NCBI GenBank assembly: GCA_024236215.1
Contig: JACKKX010000004.1
Span: 215,392-279,391, forward strand
Source: Novosphingobium sp.
GTDB lineage: Bacteria > Pseudomonadota > Alphaproteobacteria > Sphingomonadales > Sphingomonadaceae
DNA: 64,000 nucleotides
Reading direction: 5' to 3'
Shown piece by piece: positions 52,407 to 62,354 of the stretch. Each line of letters opens with the position of its first letter. The first letter of the stretch is position 1. The notes beneath the pieces were generated by a model. The model had not been told where the DNA came from. It saw only the letters and a list, made by a program, of their open reading frames with translations, and searched no databases. Position numbers and translations under genes: made by a program.

Positions 52407-52504
52407 GCGGCTGCTATAGCCCAAGATGCCTTGCGGTAAAGTGCCCTCCTGCGGTCCGAGCACGGCGAGTTTGCCTTGCAATGGTTTGACGCCATCACGG
52501 GGAC

Positions 52505-53640
52505 TGAAGCGGCCCCCAAATGACCGGACAGGACCTCACACTTATGTAAGAGTGAGGCATACGACCGACAGTAATCCTAGGAACTATGTGCATGCGGAGG
52601 TTCTCGGAGGGGTTCAGCGCCGTAGGCGCTGGACCCCGGAAGAGAAGCTCCGCATGGTCGAAGAGACCTTCCTGCCCGGCAACAGCGTGTCGCGTGTGGC
52701 GCGCATGCACGGGGTGGCGCCCAACCAGCTGTTTAGCTGGCGCCGGCAGGCGGCAAGCGGGGCCCTGACCGCCACCCGTGCCGGCGGAGAAGTGGTTCCG
52801 GCCAGCGAGTATCGCGCGCTCGAAGGTGCGCGAGCTGCAGCGCATGCTGGGCAAGAAGACCATGGAGAACGAGATCCTGCGCGAGGCGATCTCGCGGGTG
52901 GCAGGTCCCAAAAAAACGCCGTTGCGCACGATCTCGTTGCCGGAGGGCGACCTGTGAGCGCGGTGGCGAACGCGCTCGGCGTCTCGCGGCAGCATCTCTC
53001 GTCAGCCAGACGCAAGGCCGCTGCACGCCGCCGCGGCCGACCCCCGCTGCCCGAGGAAGATCTCGTCGCGCGTATCCAGGCCCTGATCGCCGATCTGCCG
53101 ACCTATGGCTACCGCCGGATCCATGCGCTCCTGCGGCGGCAAGCACGCAATGGTGGGCCATCAGCCCCCAATGCCAAGCGGGTCTACCGGGTGATGAAGG
53201 CCCATGGCCTGCTGCTCCAGCGCCATAGCGGCAAGGGTGACGAGCGGCGCCACGACGGGCGCGTCGCGGTCGATACCCGCAACACCCGCTGGTGCTCCGA
53301 TGGCTTCGAGATCGGCTGCGACAACGGCGAGAAGGTGCGCGTCGCCTTCTCCCTCGACTGCTGCGATCGCGAGGCAATGGGCTTCGTTGCCACCACTGCC
53401 GGCATATCTGCCGAGGATGTGCGCGATCTCATGACCGCCACCGTCGAGCACCGCTTCGGCCGTGTGAACAGGCTGCCTGCCACCATCGAATGGCTGACGG
53501 ATAACGGCAGCTGCTACACCGCCCGGGAGACCCGCCGCTTCGCCCGCGAGATCAACCTCAGGCCCCGGACAACCCCCATCGAAAGCCCGCAATCAAAGGG
53601 CATAGCCGAAGCGTTCGCGCACACCATGAAGTATGACCAC
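52505..53640 (+). mobile_element. Truncated IS3-family (IS2-like group) element
   Basis: The left end is at about 52505, where TGAAGCGGCCCCCAAATGAC resembles IS3-type ends. The element then holds a transposase gene. The right end is lost: the reading leaves the family at about 53640 after EAFAHTMKYDHV, and no matching terminal repeat is seen before the TonB receptor. The family assignment differs from the IS3 element at 1-1168, which has a different OrfA type. Confidence 0.78.
52588..53640 (+). pseudogene. Frameshifted and truncated IS3-family OrfAB
   Basis: The N-terminus is an intact OrfA helix-turn-helix (RRRRWTPEEKLRMVEETFLPG, HGVAPNQLFSWRRQ). At 52821-52824 a small indel puts it in the wrong frame. 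The expected coil (KVRELQRMLGKKTMENEILREA) is read in another frame from 52823 to the TGA at 52955-52957. An A7 slip site (52910-52916) leads from that frame by -1 into OrfB, which is open with all three catalytic acidic residues visible (DGFEIG, TDNGSC, KGIAEAF). The C-terminal 50 or so residues are missing. By chance the indel joins OrfA start and OrfB in a single 432-codon frame that continues to 53724. Confidence 0.8.
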
Positions 53641-53783
53641 GTACCTAGTGCCGTAAAGGCCAACAGCCAACGACTTCCGGTAATGTCGCAATGTGGAGGC
53701 CACCAAATTTACGAAAGCGCTTGATTATCTCAACAGGAATACATAGCGTGTTGCGACGAAATAGCTTTTGGAGAGGAGCACCT

Positions 53784-56351
53784 ATGCGATCGACCTTCAC
53801 CGGCCCTGCCGGCGCCTATCGATTCACCCTGCTTGCAGGCGCGGCCTGCGCCCTCCCGATGCCGACAATGGCCTTCGCCCAGGACGCCCAGCCGGAAGTC
53901 GGTAGTGAAGAAATCAGCAACGTCATCATCGTGACCGCCAGCAAGCGCGAACAGACGTTGCAGGAGACCCCGATTTCGGTGTCGGTGACCAGCGGCGATG
54001 TGCTCGAGCAGGCGCAGATCCGCGACGTGCTCGACCTCCAGACCGTCACCCCCTCGCTGCGCGTCAGCCAGCTGCAGAACTCGTCCAGCACCACGTTTAT
54101 CATTCGCGGCTTCGGCAACGGAGATAACAACTTCGGGGTCGAACCTTCGGTCGGCGTGTTCATCGACGGGGTCTTCCGTTCGCGCTCGGCGGCCTCTTTG
54201 TCTGATCTGAACATGGTCCAGCGCATCGAAGTGCTGAACGGGCCGCAATCGACCCTGTTCGGCAAGAACGCTTCGGCTGGTGTAATCTCGGTCGTCACCA
54301 AGGAGCCGCAGTACGAATTCGGCGGCCAGATCGAAGCGAGCTACGGCAATTATGACGCGGTCGTGCTGCGCGGCGAAATCACCGGCCCGATCGCCGACAA
54401 CATCGCCTTCTCGCTCGATGGTTCGTACAACCGCCGTGATGGTTATGCGCGCATCGTCAATCTCGATGAAGACATTTCCGAGCGCAATCGCTGGTCGGCA
54501 CGCGGCCAGTTGCTGATCGAGCCCACGGCCGATTTCAAGATCCGCGCGATCGCTGACTATTCCAAGATTGATGAAGCCTGCTGTCAGGTTTCCACCCTTG
54601 TTGCCGGTCCCACTGCGGCGGCAATTCTCGCGGTTGGCGGCGGGCTGGACACCGATATCTTCAGCTACAGAACCTTTCTCAACCGGGTGCCGGTCAACAA
54701 GGTGGAAAATTACGGCGGTTCGGTTCAGGCCGACTGGAGCACCGGTCCGCTGTCAGTCACGTCCATCACCGCCTATCGCAAACTGAACAACCTCGTCGAT
54801 CAGGACGTCGATTTCAGCGGTGCCGACATCGTGAACGAGCGTCGCGATCAACGGGTTGAAACCTTCACTCAGGAACTGCGGCTGACTTCCGATTTCGATG
54901 GCCCGATCAACTTCCTGCTGGGCGGGTTCTATTTCGATGAAACGGTCAAGCAGGACAGTGGTCTGACCACCGGGGCGAATGCGAGGCAGGTCTTCAGCCT
55001 GCTGGCAGGCGGGCCGACAGTGTTCAACGGCGTCGAACTTGCGCTCGGCCTGCCGCAGAACTCTATCTTCACGCCGGGTCCTCTGACTGCCGAACGGTTC
55101 GCCATGGACAACAAGGCCTGGTCGGTGTTCGGGACGGTCGACTTTGAACCGGTGGATGGCCTGGTCTTCACAGGCGGGTTCAACTATACCGACGACAAGA
55201 AGGACTTTTCCTTCGCGATGGACGCGTTCGACCCGCTGTCCAGAACCAATCTTGTCGATGCATTTATCACTCTTGCCACGGGCGGTGCAGTGTCCAACCG
55301 GACGCAGTTCCAGGCGCTTCCGGCGGCAAATCAGCAGGCACTTCTGGCGGCGGCGACCAATCCGGCAGTGAACACCTTGCTGCCCCTCACTCCACTGCAG
55401 TTTCAGCCGCCGTTCCTGAGCCTGCCCAACGCGGTTGAGCCGGGCCGGACCAACGACGACAAGTTCACCTATCTGCTTCGCGCCGCCTATCAGGTATCGA
55501 ACGAGGTGAATATCTATGCGAGCTACGCGACCGGCTTCAAAGCAAGTTCGGTCAACCTCTCGCGTGACAGCCGTCCACTGCCCAGTGATTTTACGCCCGG
55601 GCCAAGTGGTTCGCTGTTCGCCGCGCCGTCGTCACCGGTGACAAACGCGGGCTTGGCCTTGCCGAACCTCAACACCGGTACGCGTTTCGCAGGGCCAGAA
55701 AACGCCGAGGTCTATGAAGTCGGCGTGAAGGCGCAGTGGCCGGGCTTCGGCTTCAACCTTGCCCTGTTTGACCAGACTATCAAGGGCTTCCAGAGCGTGC
55801 TGTTCACCGGCACGGGCTTTGCTCTTGCCAATGCTGGACAGCAATCGGTTCGTGGCTTTGAACTGGATACCACCATCCGACCGTCCGACAGTCTGGTGTT
55901 TACCTTTGCCGCAACCCACCTCGATCCGAAGTTTGACAGCTTCGTGGGCAGCCCGGTCGGCGATCTTTCGGGCTTGCGTCCTGGCGGGGTCCCCGGCTGG
56001 AGCCTTGCCACTTCGGCCACGCACACGCTGGAAATCGGCAGCAGCAAGCTGATCACCCGCGTGGACTACAGCCACGAGAGCAACGTCGCGATCAACAACG
56101 GCCTGCCGACCTTCAACGGCCCGGTCAATGCGCGCCGCGACCCGCGGATCTTCAGCCGCGAGGTCAATCTGGTCAACGCCTCGATGATCTTCCAGCTCGA
56201 AAACGGACTGGAAGTCGGTGCCTGGGCGCGCAACCTGCTCAATGATCAATATCTGATCACCGTGTTCGACGGCGTGGCGCAGGCCGGTACTGTCTCGGCC
56301 TATCCGAGCCAGCCGCGCACCTATGGCGGCCTCGTGCGCTTTAAGTTTTAA
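53784..56351 (+). CDS. TonB-dependent receptor
   Basis: An 855-residue outer-membrane receptor. The ATG at 53784 is fixed by GAGAGGAG upstream and by the signal peptide (LLAGAACALPMPTMAFAQ). A TonB-box-like IIVTASKR, the plug domain (about 50-165, FIIRGFGNGDNNFGVEPSVG and LNGPQSTLFGKNASAGVISVVTKEP) and a long barrel ending GGLVRFKF follow. It is about 80 residues longer than the receptor at 44278 and only loosely similar. The substrate is unknown. It sits directly behind the truncated IS3-family element, so its promoter region was rearranged. Confidence 0.92.
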   Translation: MRSTFTGPAGAYRFTLLAGAACALPMPTMAFAQDAQPEVGSEEISNVIIVTASKREQTLQETPISVSVTSGDVLEQAQIRDVLDLQTVTPSLRVSQLQNSSSTTFIIRGFGNGDNNFGVEPSVGVFIDGVFRSRSAASLSDLNMVQRIEVLNGPQSTLFGKNASAGVISVVTKEPQYEFGGQIEASYGNYDAVVLRGEITGPIADNIAFSLDGSYNRRDGYARIVNLDEDISERNRWSARGQLLIEPTADFKIRAIADYSKIDEACCQVSTLVAGPTAAAILAVGGGLDTDIFSYRTFLNRVPVNKVENYGGSVQADWSTGPLSVTSITAYRKLNNLVDQDVDFSGADIVNERRDQRVETFTQELRLTSDFDGPINFLLGGFYFDETVKQDSGLTTGANARQVFSLLAGGPTVFNGVELALGLPQNSIFTPGPLTAERFAMDNKAWSVFGTVDFEPVDGLVFTGGFNYTDDKKDFSFAMDAFDPLSRTNLVDAFITLATGGAVSNRTQFQALPAANQQALLAAATNPAVNTLLPLTPLQFQPPFLSLPNAVEPGRTNDDKFTYLLRAAYQVSNEVNIYASYATGFKASSVNLSRDSRPLPSDFTPGPSGSLFAAPSSPVTNAGLALPNLNTGTRFAGPENAEVYEVGVKAQWPGFGFNLALFDQTIKGFQSVLFTGTGFALANAGQQSVRGFELDTTIRPSDSLVFTFAATHLDPKFDSFVGSPVGDLSGLRPGGVPGWSLATSATHTLEIGSSKLITRVDYSHESNVAINNGLPTFNGPVNARRDPRIFSREVNLVNASMIFQLENGLEVGAWARNLLNDQYLITVFDGVAQAGTVSAYPSQPRTYGGLVRFKF

Positions 56352-56809
56352 GGTGTGATCAACTCCGACAAAAATAGCTGCGCTGCCTTACCTTTACCGT
56401 CCAATAAAGTGATCGGAAATTAGTTAATCAAACGGAAAAATGTTAGGTTTATTCAAGATTATTCGACTGATTGTTTTATTTTTTAATGGATCAAGATGAT
56501 CGGCCATGAAGACTGACGTCACGAGGGTGCGGTATTCCCAAGCCTACTTGACTTTGCCATGATAAATGACTGACCCTAAATGGGGAGTAGAATTGCCATT
56601 TTTTCACCCGCTTCTTGGATGGGGCGGGAGCGACCAACACTGTTGCGACATTACTGCTTTTCCCGTCCACGAGAAATCCTTCGGGCGTAGTCCAAAGAAC
56701 GTACTCGTGTCCACTAATCCGGGATAGCGCGCGGAAGGCATCTGAGACCAAAGCCTGTACAATCTGACTGACGGGGGTATCGTTGATAGTAGATCGGTGG
56801 TTCACCATG
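56352..56809. other. AT-rich intergenic region after the TonB receptor
   Basis: The stretch 56370-56500 is strongly AT-rich against the local background. A 105-codon minus-strand frame (56491-56808) crosses the rest; it matches no family I know and its C-terminal half looks random. No terminator with a clear stem was found directly after the receptor. Confidence 0.4.
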
Positions 56810-57640
56810 GTAGGCTGTTGGAGGTTTGCGTTGGCGGCAGCGGGAGCGACGCAACCCAGATTGCCTGCGTGACGGTGCAGATCGTGCGGTCCTGGGTGTT
56901 TAGATTAAATCAGGCCAGGATAGAAAGACTGGCGAGGGCAAAGCGCCTAGGTCGCGTACCATTTTTGATGAAAGTGATCACCACGCGCCTGCGTCATTTC
57001 CGGCATAAGGACGAGGAGGACACTATCTTCAAATGGGGTTCGCCGTCCGTCTGTCGAAAATGCGCAAACACCCCTTGGAAGGAAGGCTCGTCAATCTGTG
57101 TTGCGTAGATAAAGCCCTGATCGGATGCACACGAAGCTCACTCGATCCAGGGCCAAGCGGCACGCGCCCCTCGGGTCCTCACGATCAGCGGCTTGCCTCG
57201 GCATAAATCTTCGGTGCGATTTCTCCAGCTAAACGCAAGGACGGTGGCATCTTCGAGCCCGTTGCAACAGTGAAACAATAGGCATGCGTCCTGAAGAGTT
57301 CGCCTCCCATGTCATGCTTGGCGCTCACGCCGCAGCGACCTTCGATCAGGCCGGATGACGCGCGTCTGCCGAACTGTTCGTCCCGTCCAATATTACCGTG
57401 TTGCCGCTGCCGGCGTGGCGCGCCGAGCTTAACCCATTTGAAGACGACCGGCAATTTATACGCGCTAACGCGCTCTCCGATAGCATCTTGAATTCCTACG
57501 AAGGGTTCGTCGACCACTGCTGCTTCGCATGGAGCAACCTCTTCAATCGGCCATGGTGCATTAGGATCATCCGCATGAGGCAGTGGGTATATGGGTTATG
57601 CTCAGCAAGTCTTGGTGTCAGCCGTCGAAAGAGAACCAGA
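56810..57640 (+). pseudogene. IS630-family transposase, nearly full length but decayed
   Basis: Pieces of one IS630-type transposase are spread over all three plus-strand frames. The helix-turn-helix part reads GGSGSDATQIACVTVQIVRSWVFRLN. A middle part is PHDQRLASA, a stop in place of Tyr, then IFGAISPAKRKDGGIF. The DDE C-terminal part is VPSNITVLPLPAWRAELNPFEDDRQFIR followed by SYEGFVDHCCFAWSNLFNRPWCI. Several frameshifts and stops make it inactive. It faces the opposite way to the relic at 43930-44100. Confidence 0.8.
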
Positions 57641-57675
57641 ACACTCTTGGAATGGCTATACTCTCGAGGTTCGGC

Positions 57676-59100
57676 CTAGCCAGCTCCGCCACCAAGCGAC
57701 ACGAACAGGGTCGCCCGGTTCTGCAACCAGGCCCGGCGCGTGGCGAGCAATTGCTGCTCGGCGCTGAACAGGTTGCGCTCGGCATCGAGCACTTCGAGAT
57801 AGTCGGCCACACCCTCGCGATAGCGCGCGCGGGCGATGCGGGCGATTTCGACCTGCGCGTTGCGCGCCCGTTCGAGAGTCGCGATCTGCTGGGCGAGATA
57901 TTCGCGCCCCGCCAGCGCATCGGACACCTCGCGAAAGGCCTGCTGCACAGTGCGGTCGTAATTGGCGACCTGTTCGACCTCCAGCGCCTTGGCGAGATCG
58001 AGATTGGCCTCGCGCGCGCCGAAGTCGAAGATCGGGAGCGAGATCGAAGGCCCGAAACTCCAGCCAAAGCCATCGGTATCGAACAGATTGCCGAGACTGG
58101 CAGAGGTCAGCCCGGCATTGCCTGTCAGCGAGATCGAGGGGAAGAAGGCCGCACGCGCCGCACCGATATTGGCCCGCGCCGCGCGCAGCTGTTCTTCCGC
58201 AGCGATAATGTCCGGACGCGCCAGCAGTAGTTCGGAAGGGAGCCCGGCCGCGAGCCGGCGATCGTCCGCCTGCGCTTGCAGCGATAGGCCCTCTGGCAAG
58301 GCTTCGGGCACGGTCCCGCCCACCAGCACCGCCAGCTGGTTGCGCAACTGCGCGAGCGCCAGCCGTTCGCTTGAAAGCTGCTGTTCAGCCTGTGTCAGCA
58401 GCGTTTCCGCCTGACGATAGGGCAAGGCCGAGGTAACCCCGGCATCGAGCCGCAGCTTGGCGATCTTGAGGCCATCCCGGCGGCTGGCCGCGGTCGCTTC
58501 GGCCAGTACGATCTGCTCCTCGGTCTCGATGATCTCGAAATAGGTCGTGGCCGTGTCGGCGATCAGGGAAAGGTAGAAGGCCCGCTGCGTCGCCACCGAG
58601 GCGAGGTAGTTCGCCCGCGCGGCATCGCTCAAGTTCTTGACGCGGCCCCAGAAGTCGAGCTCGAAGGCGCTGACGCCGACCCCGATGTCGTAACGGTTGA
58701 AGGTGAAGGATGTCGGCAGATTGCCGCTACCCGCTCCGGCGCCGAAGGCCGGGTTGCCTGCGGTCGCCTGCCGCGTGCGCGTGCCGCTGGCCGTGGCGAC
58801 GAGGGAGGGGAGGCGACGGCTGTCGTCGATCCGGAATTGCGCGCGGGCCTGCTCGATCCGGGCGGTGGCGGCCATCAGGTCGCGGTTGTTCTCCAGCGCC
58901 GTGGCGATCAGGGCCTGAAGCCGCGGATCCGGATACCAGTCACGATAGGACAGCTGCGATGCGACCACCGTGCCATCGGGACGGTAGGCAGGATCGAAGC
59001 GCAGCGCACTCGCCAGGGCCGGGCGGGTATCGTCCGGCGCTAGATTGACGCAACCGCTCAGCAGCGCCGTGGCAACGGCAAGCGGGATCAGGCGGTTCAT
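57676..59100 (-). CDS. RND-system outer-membrane lipoprotein (OprM/NodT type)
   Basis: A 474-residue TolC-like duct. The lipobox is ALLSGC (Cys17). The OEP motifs are LQALIATALENNRDLMAATARIEQARAQF, AFELDFWGRVKNLSDAARANYLAS, PDIIAAEEQLRAARANIGAARAAFFPSISLTG and YREGVADYLEVLDAERNLFSAEQQL. It is the last gene of the RND operon and overlaps the pump gene by ATGA (59097-59100). It forms the outer-membrane part of the tripartite exporter encoded with it. Confidence 0.93.
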   Translation of the reverse strand: MNRLIPLAVATALLSGCVNLAPDDTRPALASALRFDPAYRPDGTVVASQLSYRDWYPDPRLQALIATALENNRDLMAATARIEQARAQFRIDDSRRLPSLVATASGTRTRQATAGNPAFGAGAGSGNLPTSFTFNRYDIGVGVSAFELDFWGRVKNLSDAARANYLASVATQRAFYLSLIADTATTYFEIIETEEQIVLAEATAASRRDGLKIAKLRLDAGVTSALPYRQAETLLTQAEQQLSSERLALAQLRNQLAVLVGGTVPEALPEGLSLQAQADDRRLAAGLPSELLLARPDIIAAEEQLRAARANIGAARAAFFPSISLTGNAGLTSASLGNLFDTDGFGWSFGPSISLPIFDFGAREANLDLAKALEVEQVANYDRTVQQAFREVSDALAGREYLAQQIATLERARNAQVEIARIARARYREGVADYLEVLDAERNLFSAEQQLLATRRAWLQNRATLFVSLGGGAG

Positions 59101-62100
59101 TGCGCGGGCTCCCCGTCGCGTGGCAGGTCCGAAGGCGGAGCGGAAGCCTCGTCCGGATCGTCATGCTTGCGGCCGATCCGGCGGATGGTGAGGTAGAGCA
59201 GCGGGATCAGAAAGATGCCGAGCACGGTCGCCGCGATCATGCCGCCCAGCACGCCCGTGCCCACCGCGATCCGGCTGGCCGCACCCGCTCCGCTGGCCAG
59301 CACCAGCGGCACCATCCCCATTGCAAAGGCGAGCGAGGTCATGATGATCGGGCGCAGCCGCAGCCGGGCGGCAGCCTTCACAGCCTCAAGCGGAGATACG
59401 CCGCGTTCTTCCTCCTCCTCGATCGCAAATTCCACGATCAGGATCGCGTTCTTTGCCGCCAGGCCGATGATCGTGATCAGCCCGACGTTGAAATAGACAT
59501 CCGCCGAAAGCCCGCGCAGCATCGAGAACAGCACCGCGCCCAGCACGCCCATCGGCACGATCAGCAGCACGGCGAGCGGTATCGTCCAGCTTTCGTAAAG
59601 CGCCGCCAGCACGAGGAACACGACGACGACCGACAGGCCTAGCAGCAGGCCGATCTGTCCGCCTGCCTGCTTTTCTTCGTAGGACACGCCGGTCCATTCA
59701 TAGCCGATGCCCTGCGGAAGCTCGCTGGCGAGGCGTTCCATCTCGGCCAAGGCCGCGCCGGAGGATTCGCCCTCGGCGGCCATCCCCGACAAGGTCATCG
59801 CCGGATAGCCGTTGTAGCGCGCAAGGCTGGCCGGCGCGGCGGACCATTCCGCCGTGGCGAAAGCGCCGAAGGGCACCAACTCGCCCACGGCATTGGGAAT
59901 GCGCAGCGCCAGCACGTCGTCCGGCGTCATCCGGAACGGGGCATCGGCCTGCACCAGCACCTGCAACACGCGGCCTTCGCGGTTGAAATCATTGGCGTAA
60001 GCCGACCCGAAGGTAATCGACAGCGCGGCGTTGACCTCGGTCATGGAGAGACCTAGCGCGCGGGCCTGCACGCGGTCCACATTGACCTTGAGCTCGGGGC
60101 TTGGCCCCTGATCTTCGGGCCTGAGATTGGAAATCAGCGGGCTTTGCGAGGCCGCGCCCAGCAACTGGTCGCGCGCGGCGATCAGAGCCTCGCGTCCTAG
60201 CCCGCCACGATCCTGCAGCTTGAGCGTGAAGCCGCTCGCCTGCCCGAGCGACTGGATCGCCGGGGGCTGGATGACGAAGGCGGTCGCACCGTCGTTCTGC
60301 ATGAAAACGCCCATCGCCCGTCCCAGCAGCCCGCCCGCGCTGCTCTCGGCGGCGGAACGTTCATCCCACGGCTTGAGCGAGGCGAACATCAGCGCGTTGT
60401 TCTGGCCCTGCCCGAAGAAGCTGAAGCCGCGCACGACGACCAGGCTGCGCACTTCCTCTTGCGCCATCCAGAAATCGGTGACCGGCTTCAATGCCTCGTC
60501 CATTCGCTCCTGCGTGGCGCCGGGAGGGGCCTGTACCGCAGTGATCAGGAAGCCCTGATCCTCTGTCGGCAGAAATGCGGTCGGCAGGCGCATGAACAGC
60601 AGGACGGTGACCGCGACCAGCGCGAGGAAGACCGCGATCCCGCGCTTGGGTGCGGACAGGATGCGTGTGTTGGAGCGGTCATACTTGCCCTCCATCTTCG
60701 CAAACCAGACGTTGAACTTGCCGAGGAACCGGCCAGCGAACCCGCGCGCGCGGACAAGCTGGCCGCGCCAGCCCCGCTGCGGCGGAGCGGGTTCGGCGAT
60801 GCTGTCTGCTGGGGCCTCGTCGCCATGCCCGCCCCCATGCCCCTCGCCCGCAATCGGCTTGAGGAATGTGGCACACAGCGCCGGCGTGAGCGACAGCGCG
60901 AGAAACGCCGAAAAGAAGATCGCGATCGCCAGCGTTACCGAGAACTGGCGATAGATTCCGCCCGTAGAGCCGGGGAAGAACGCCATCGGCACGAAGACCG
61001 CGATCAGCACCAGCGTGATGCCGATGATCGCCGTGGTGATCTGGTCCATCGCCTTGCGTGTCGCCTCGAGCGGCGAGAGGCCTTCTTCGCGCATGATCCG
61101 CTCGACATTCTCGATCACGACGATGGCGTCGTCCACCAGGATGCCGATCGCCAGCACCATGCCGAACAGCGAAAGCACATTGATCGAAAAGCCGAACAGC
61201 CACAGGCCCAGACACGCACCCGCTAGGGCGATGGGGACGACCAGCGTCGGGATCAGCGTCGCGCGCCAGTTCTGGAGGAACAGATACATGACGAGGAACA
61301 CCAGCACCATCGCCTCGATCAGGGTCTTGACCACCTCGTCGACTGAGGCCTGCACGAAGGGCGTGGTGTCGTAAGGGATCGACCAGCTCACACCGTTCGG
61401 CAGACCGGATTCGAGCTCGGCCATGCGCGCCTTCACGCCCTGTGCGGCGGCGAGCGCATTGGCGCCGGTGCCCAGCTGCACCGCCATCCCGGCCATCGGC
61501 GCGCCGTTCAGGGTGGTGGACGTGGCATAGGACTGCGCGCCGATCTCGATCCGCGCGACCTCGCCCAGCCGGACGACCGCGGCGCCGGTATTGGCGCGCA
61601 GGATGATGTTCTCGAACTCCTCGACCGTCCGGAACCGGCCTTCGCTGGTGATCGTCGCGGTGATCTGCTGCCCGGGTTCGAGCGGCTTGGCGCCGATCGA
61701 TCCGCCCGCGATCTGCGCATTCTGTTCGCGGATCGCGCCCAGCACGGCGCTGGGCGAGAGGTTGTAGGAGGCGAGCGCGTCGGGATCGAGCCAGATGCGC
61801 ATCGCATAGGGCGAGCCGAACAAGGTCACATCGCCCACGCCCTGCACACGCCGAAGCTCGTCGATCACTTGACTGGAAGCAATGTTGCCGAGATCGGTGC
61901 TGGTCAGATCGCCGTCGTCGGAGGTGAGCGCGACGATGAGCAGGAATCCGGCATTGGCCTGCCGCACGGTGATGCCCTGCTGGCGAACCTCCTCGGGAAG
62001 ACGCGCTTCGACCGTGCTGAGGCGGTTCTGCACCTCGGTCTGCGCGATGTCGATATCGGTCCCCGCCTCGAAGGTCAGGGTGATGCTCGCGGTCCCGTTC

Positions 62101-62351
62101 GATGCGCTCGACGAGGCCATGTAGAGGAAACCCTCGACCCCGTTGAGTTGCTGCTCGATCACCTGCGTGACGTTCTGTTCGAGCGTTTCGGCATCGGCGC
62201 CTGGATAGACCACGCTGATCGTCAGCGAGGGCGGGGCGACCTCGGGATATTGCTCGATCGGCAAGGCCCGCAGGGCAATGACACCGGCGAGCAGAATGCC
62301 GAGCGCCACCACCCATGCAAAGATGGGGCGATCAATGAAAAAGCGTGCCAT
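59097..62351 (-). CDS. RND multidrug efflux pump (AcrB/MexB type, HAE1)
   Basis: A 1084-residue inner-membrane proton antiporter with 12 helices and two large periplasmic loops. The proton relay is intact: the Asp-Asp pair in GILVDDAIVVIENVERIM (helix 4) and the Lys in GLAAKNAILIVEFA (helix 10). The start MARFFIDRPIFAWVVALGILLAG and the Gly-rich segment near 500 (GEGHGGGHGDEAP) are typical. Members export antibiotics, solvents and bile-like compounds. It lies 3 bp downstream of the adaptor gene. Confidence 0.95.
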   Translation of the reverse strand: MARFFIDRPIFAWVVALGILLAGVIALRALPIEQYPEVAPPSLTISVVYPGADAETLEQNVTQVIEQQLNGVEGFLYMASSSASNGTASITLTFEAGTDIDIAQTEVQNRLSTVEARLPEEVRQQGITVRQANAGFLLIVALTSDDGDLTSTDLGNIASSQVIDELRRVQGVGDVTLFGSPYAMRIWLDPDALASYNLSPSAVLGAIREQNAQIAGGSIGAKPLEPGQQITATITSEGRFRTVEEFENIILRANTGAAVVRLGEVARIEIGAQSYATSTTLNGAPMAGMAVQLGTGANALAAAQGVKARMAELESGLPNGVSWSIPYDTTPFVQASVDEVVKTLIEAMVLVFLVMYLFLQNWRATLIPTLVVPIALAGACLGLWLFGFSINVLSLFGMVLAIGILVDDAIVVIENVERIMREEGLSPLEATRKAMDQITTAIIGITLVLIAVFVPMAFFPGSTGGIYRQFSVTLAIAIFFSAFLALSLTPALCATFLKPIAGEGHGGGHGDEAPADSIAEPAPPQRGWRGQLVRARGFAGRFLGKFNVWFAKMEGKYDRSNTRILSAPKRGIAVFLALVAVTVLLFMRLPTAFLPTEDQGFLITAVQAPPGATQERMDEALKPVTDFWMAQEEVRSLVVVRGFSFFGQGQNNALMFASLKPWDERSAAESSAGGLLGRAMGVFMQNDGATAFVIQPPAIQSLGQASGFTLKLQDRGGLGREALIAARDQLLGAASQSPLISNLRPEDQGPSPELKVNVDRVQARALGLSMTEVNAALSITFGSAYANDFNREGRVLQVLVQADAPFRMTPDDVLALRIPNAVGELVPFGAFATAEWSAAPASLARYNGYPAMTLSGMAAEGESSGAALAEMERLASELPQGIGYEWTGVSYEEKQAGGQIGLLLGLSVVVVFLVLAALYESWTIPLAVLLIVPMGVLGAVLFSMLRGLSADVYFNVGLITIIGLAAKNAILIVEFAIEEEEERGVSPLEAVKAAARLRLRPIIMTSLAFAMGMVPLVLASGAGAASRIAVGTGVLGGMIAATVLGIFLIPLLYLTIRRIGRKHDDPDEASAPPSDLPRDGEPAQ

Positions 62352-62354
62352 GGA

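Noticed and set aside
56491..56808. 105-codon minus-strand frame as a gene
   Set aside because: It has no recognisable family and a random-looking C-terminal half, and it lies next to a decayed transposase. It is kept only as a note in the intergenic entry.
60679..62316. 545-codon minus-strand open frame
   Set aside because: It overlaps the RND pump gene in another frame on the same strand. It is Arg-rich and has no family pattern.
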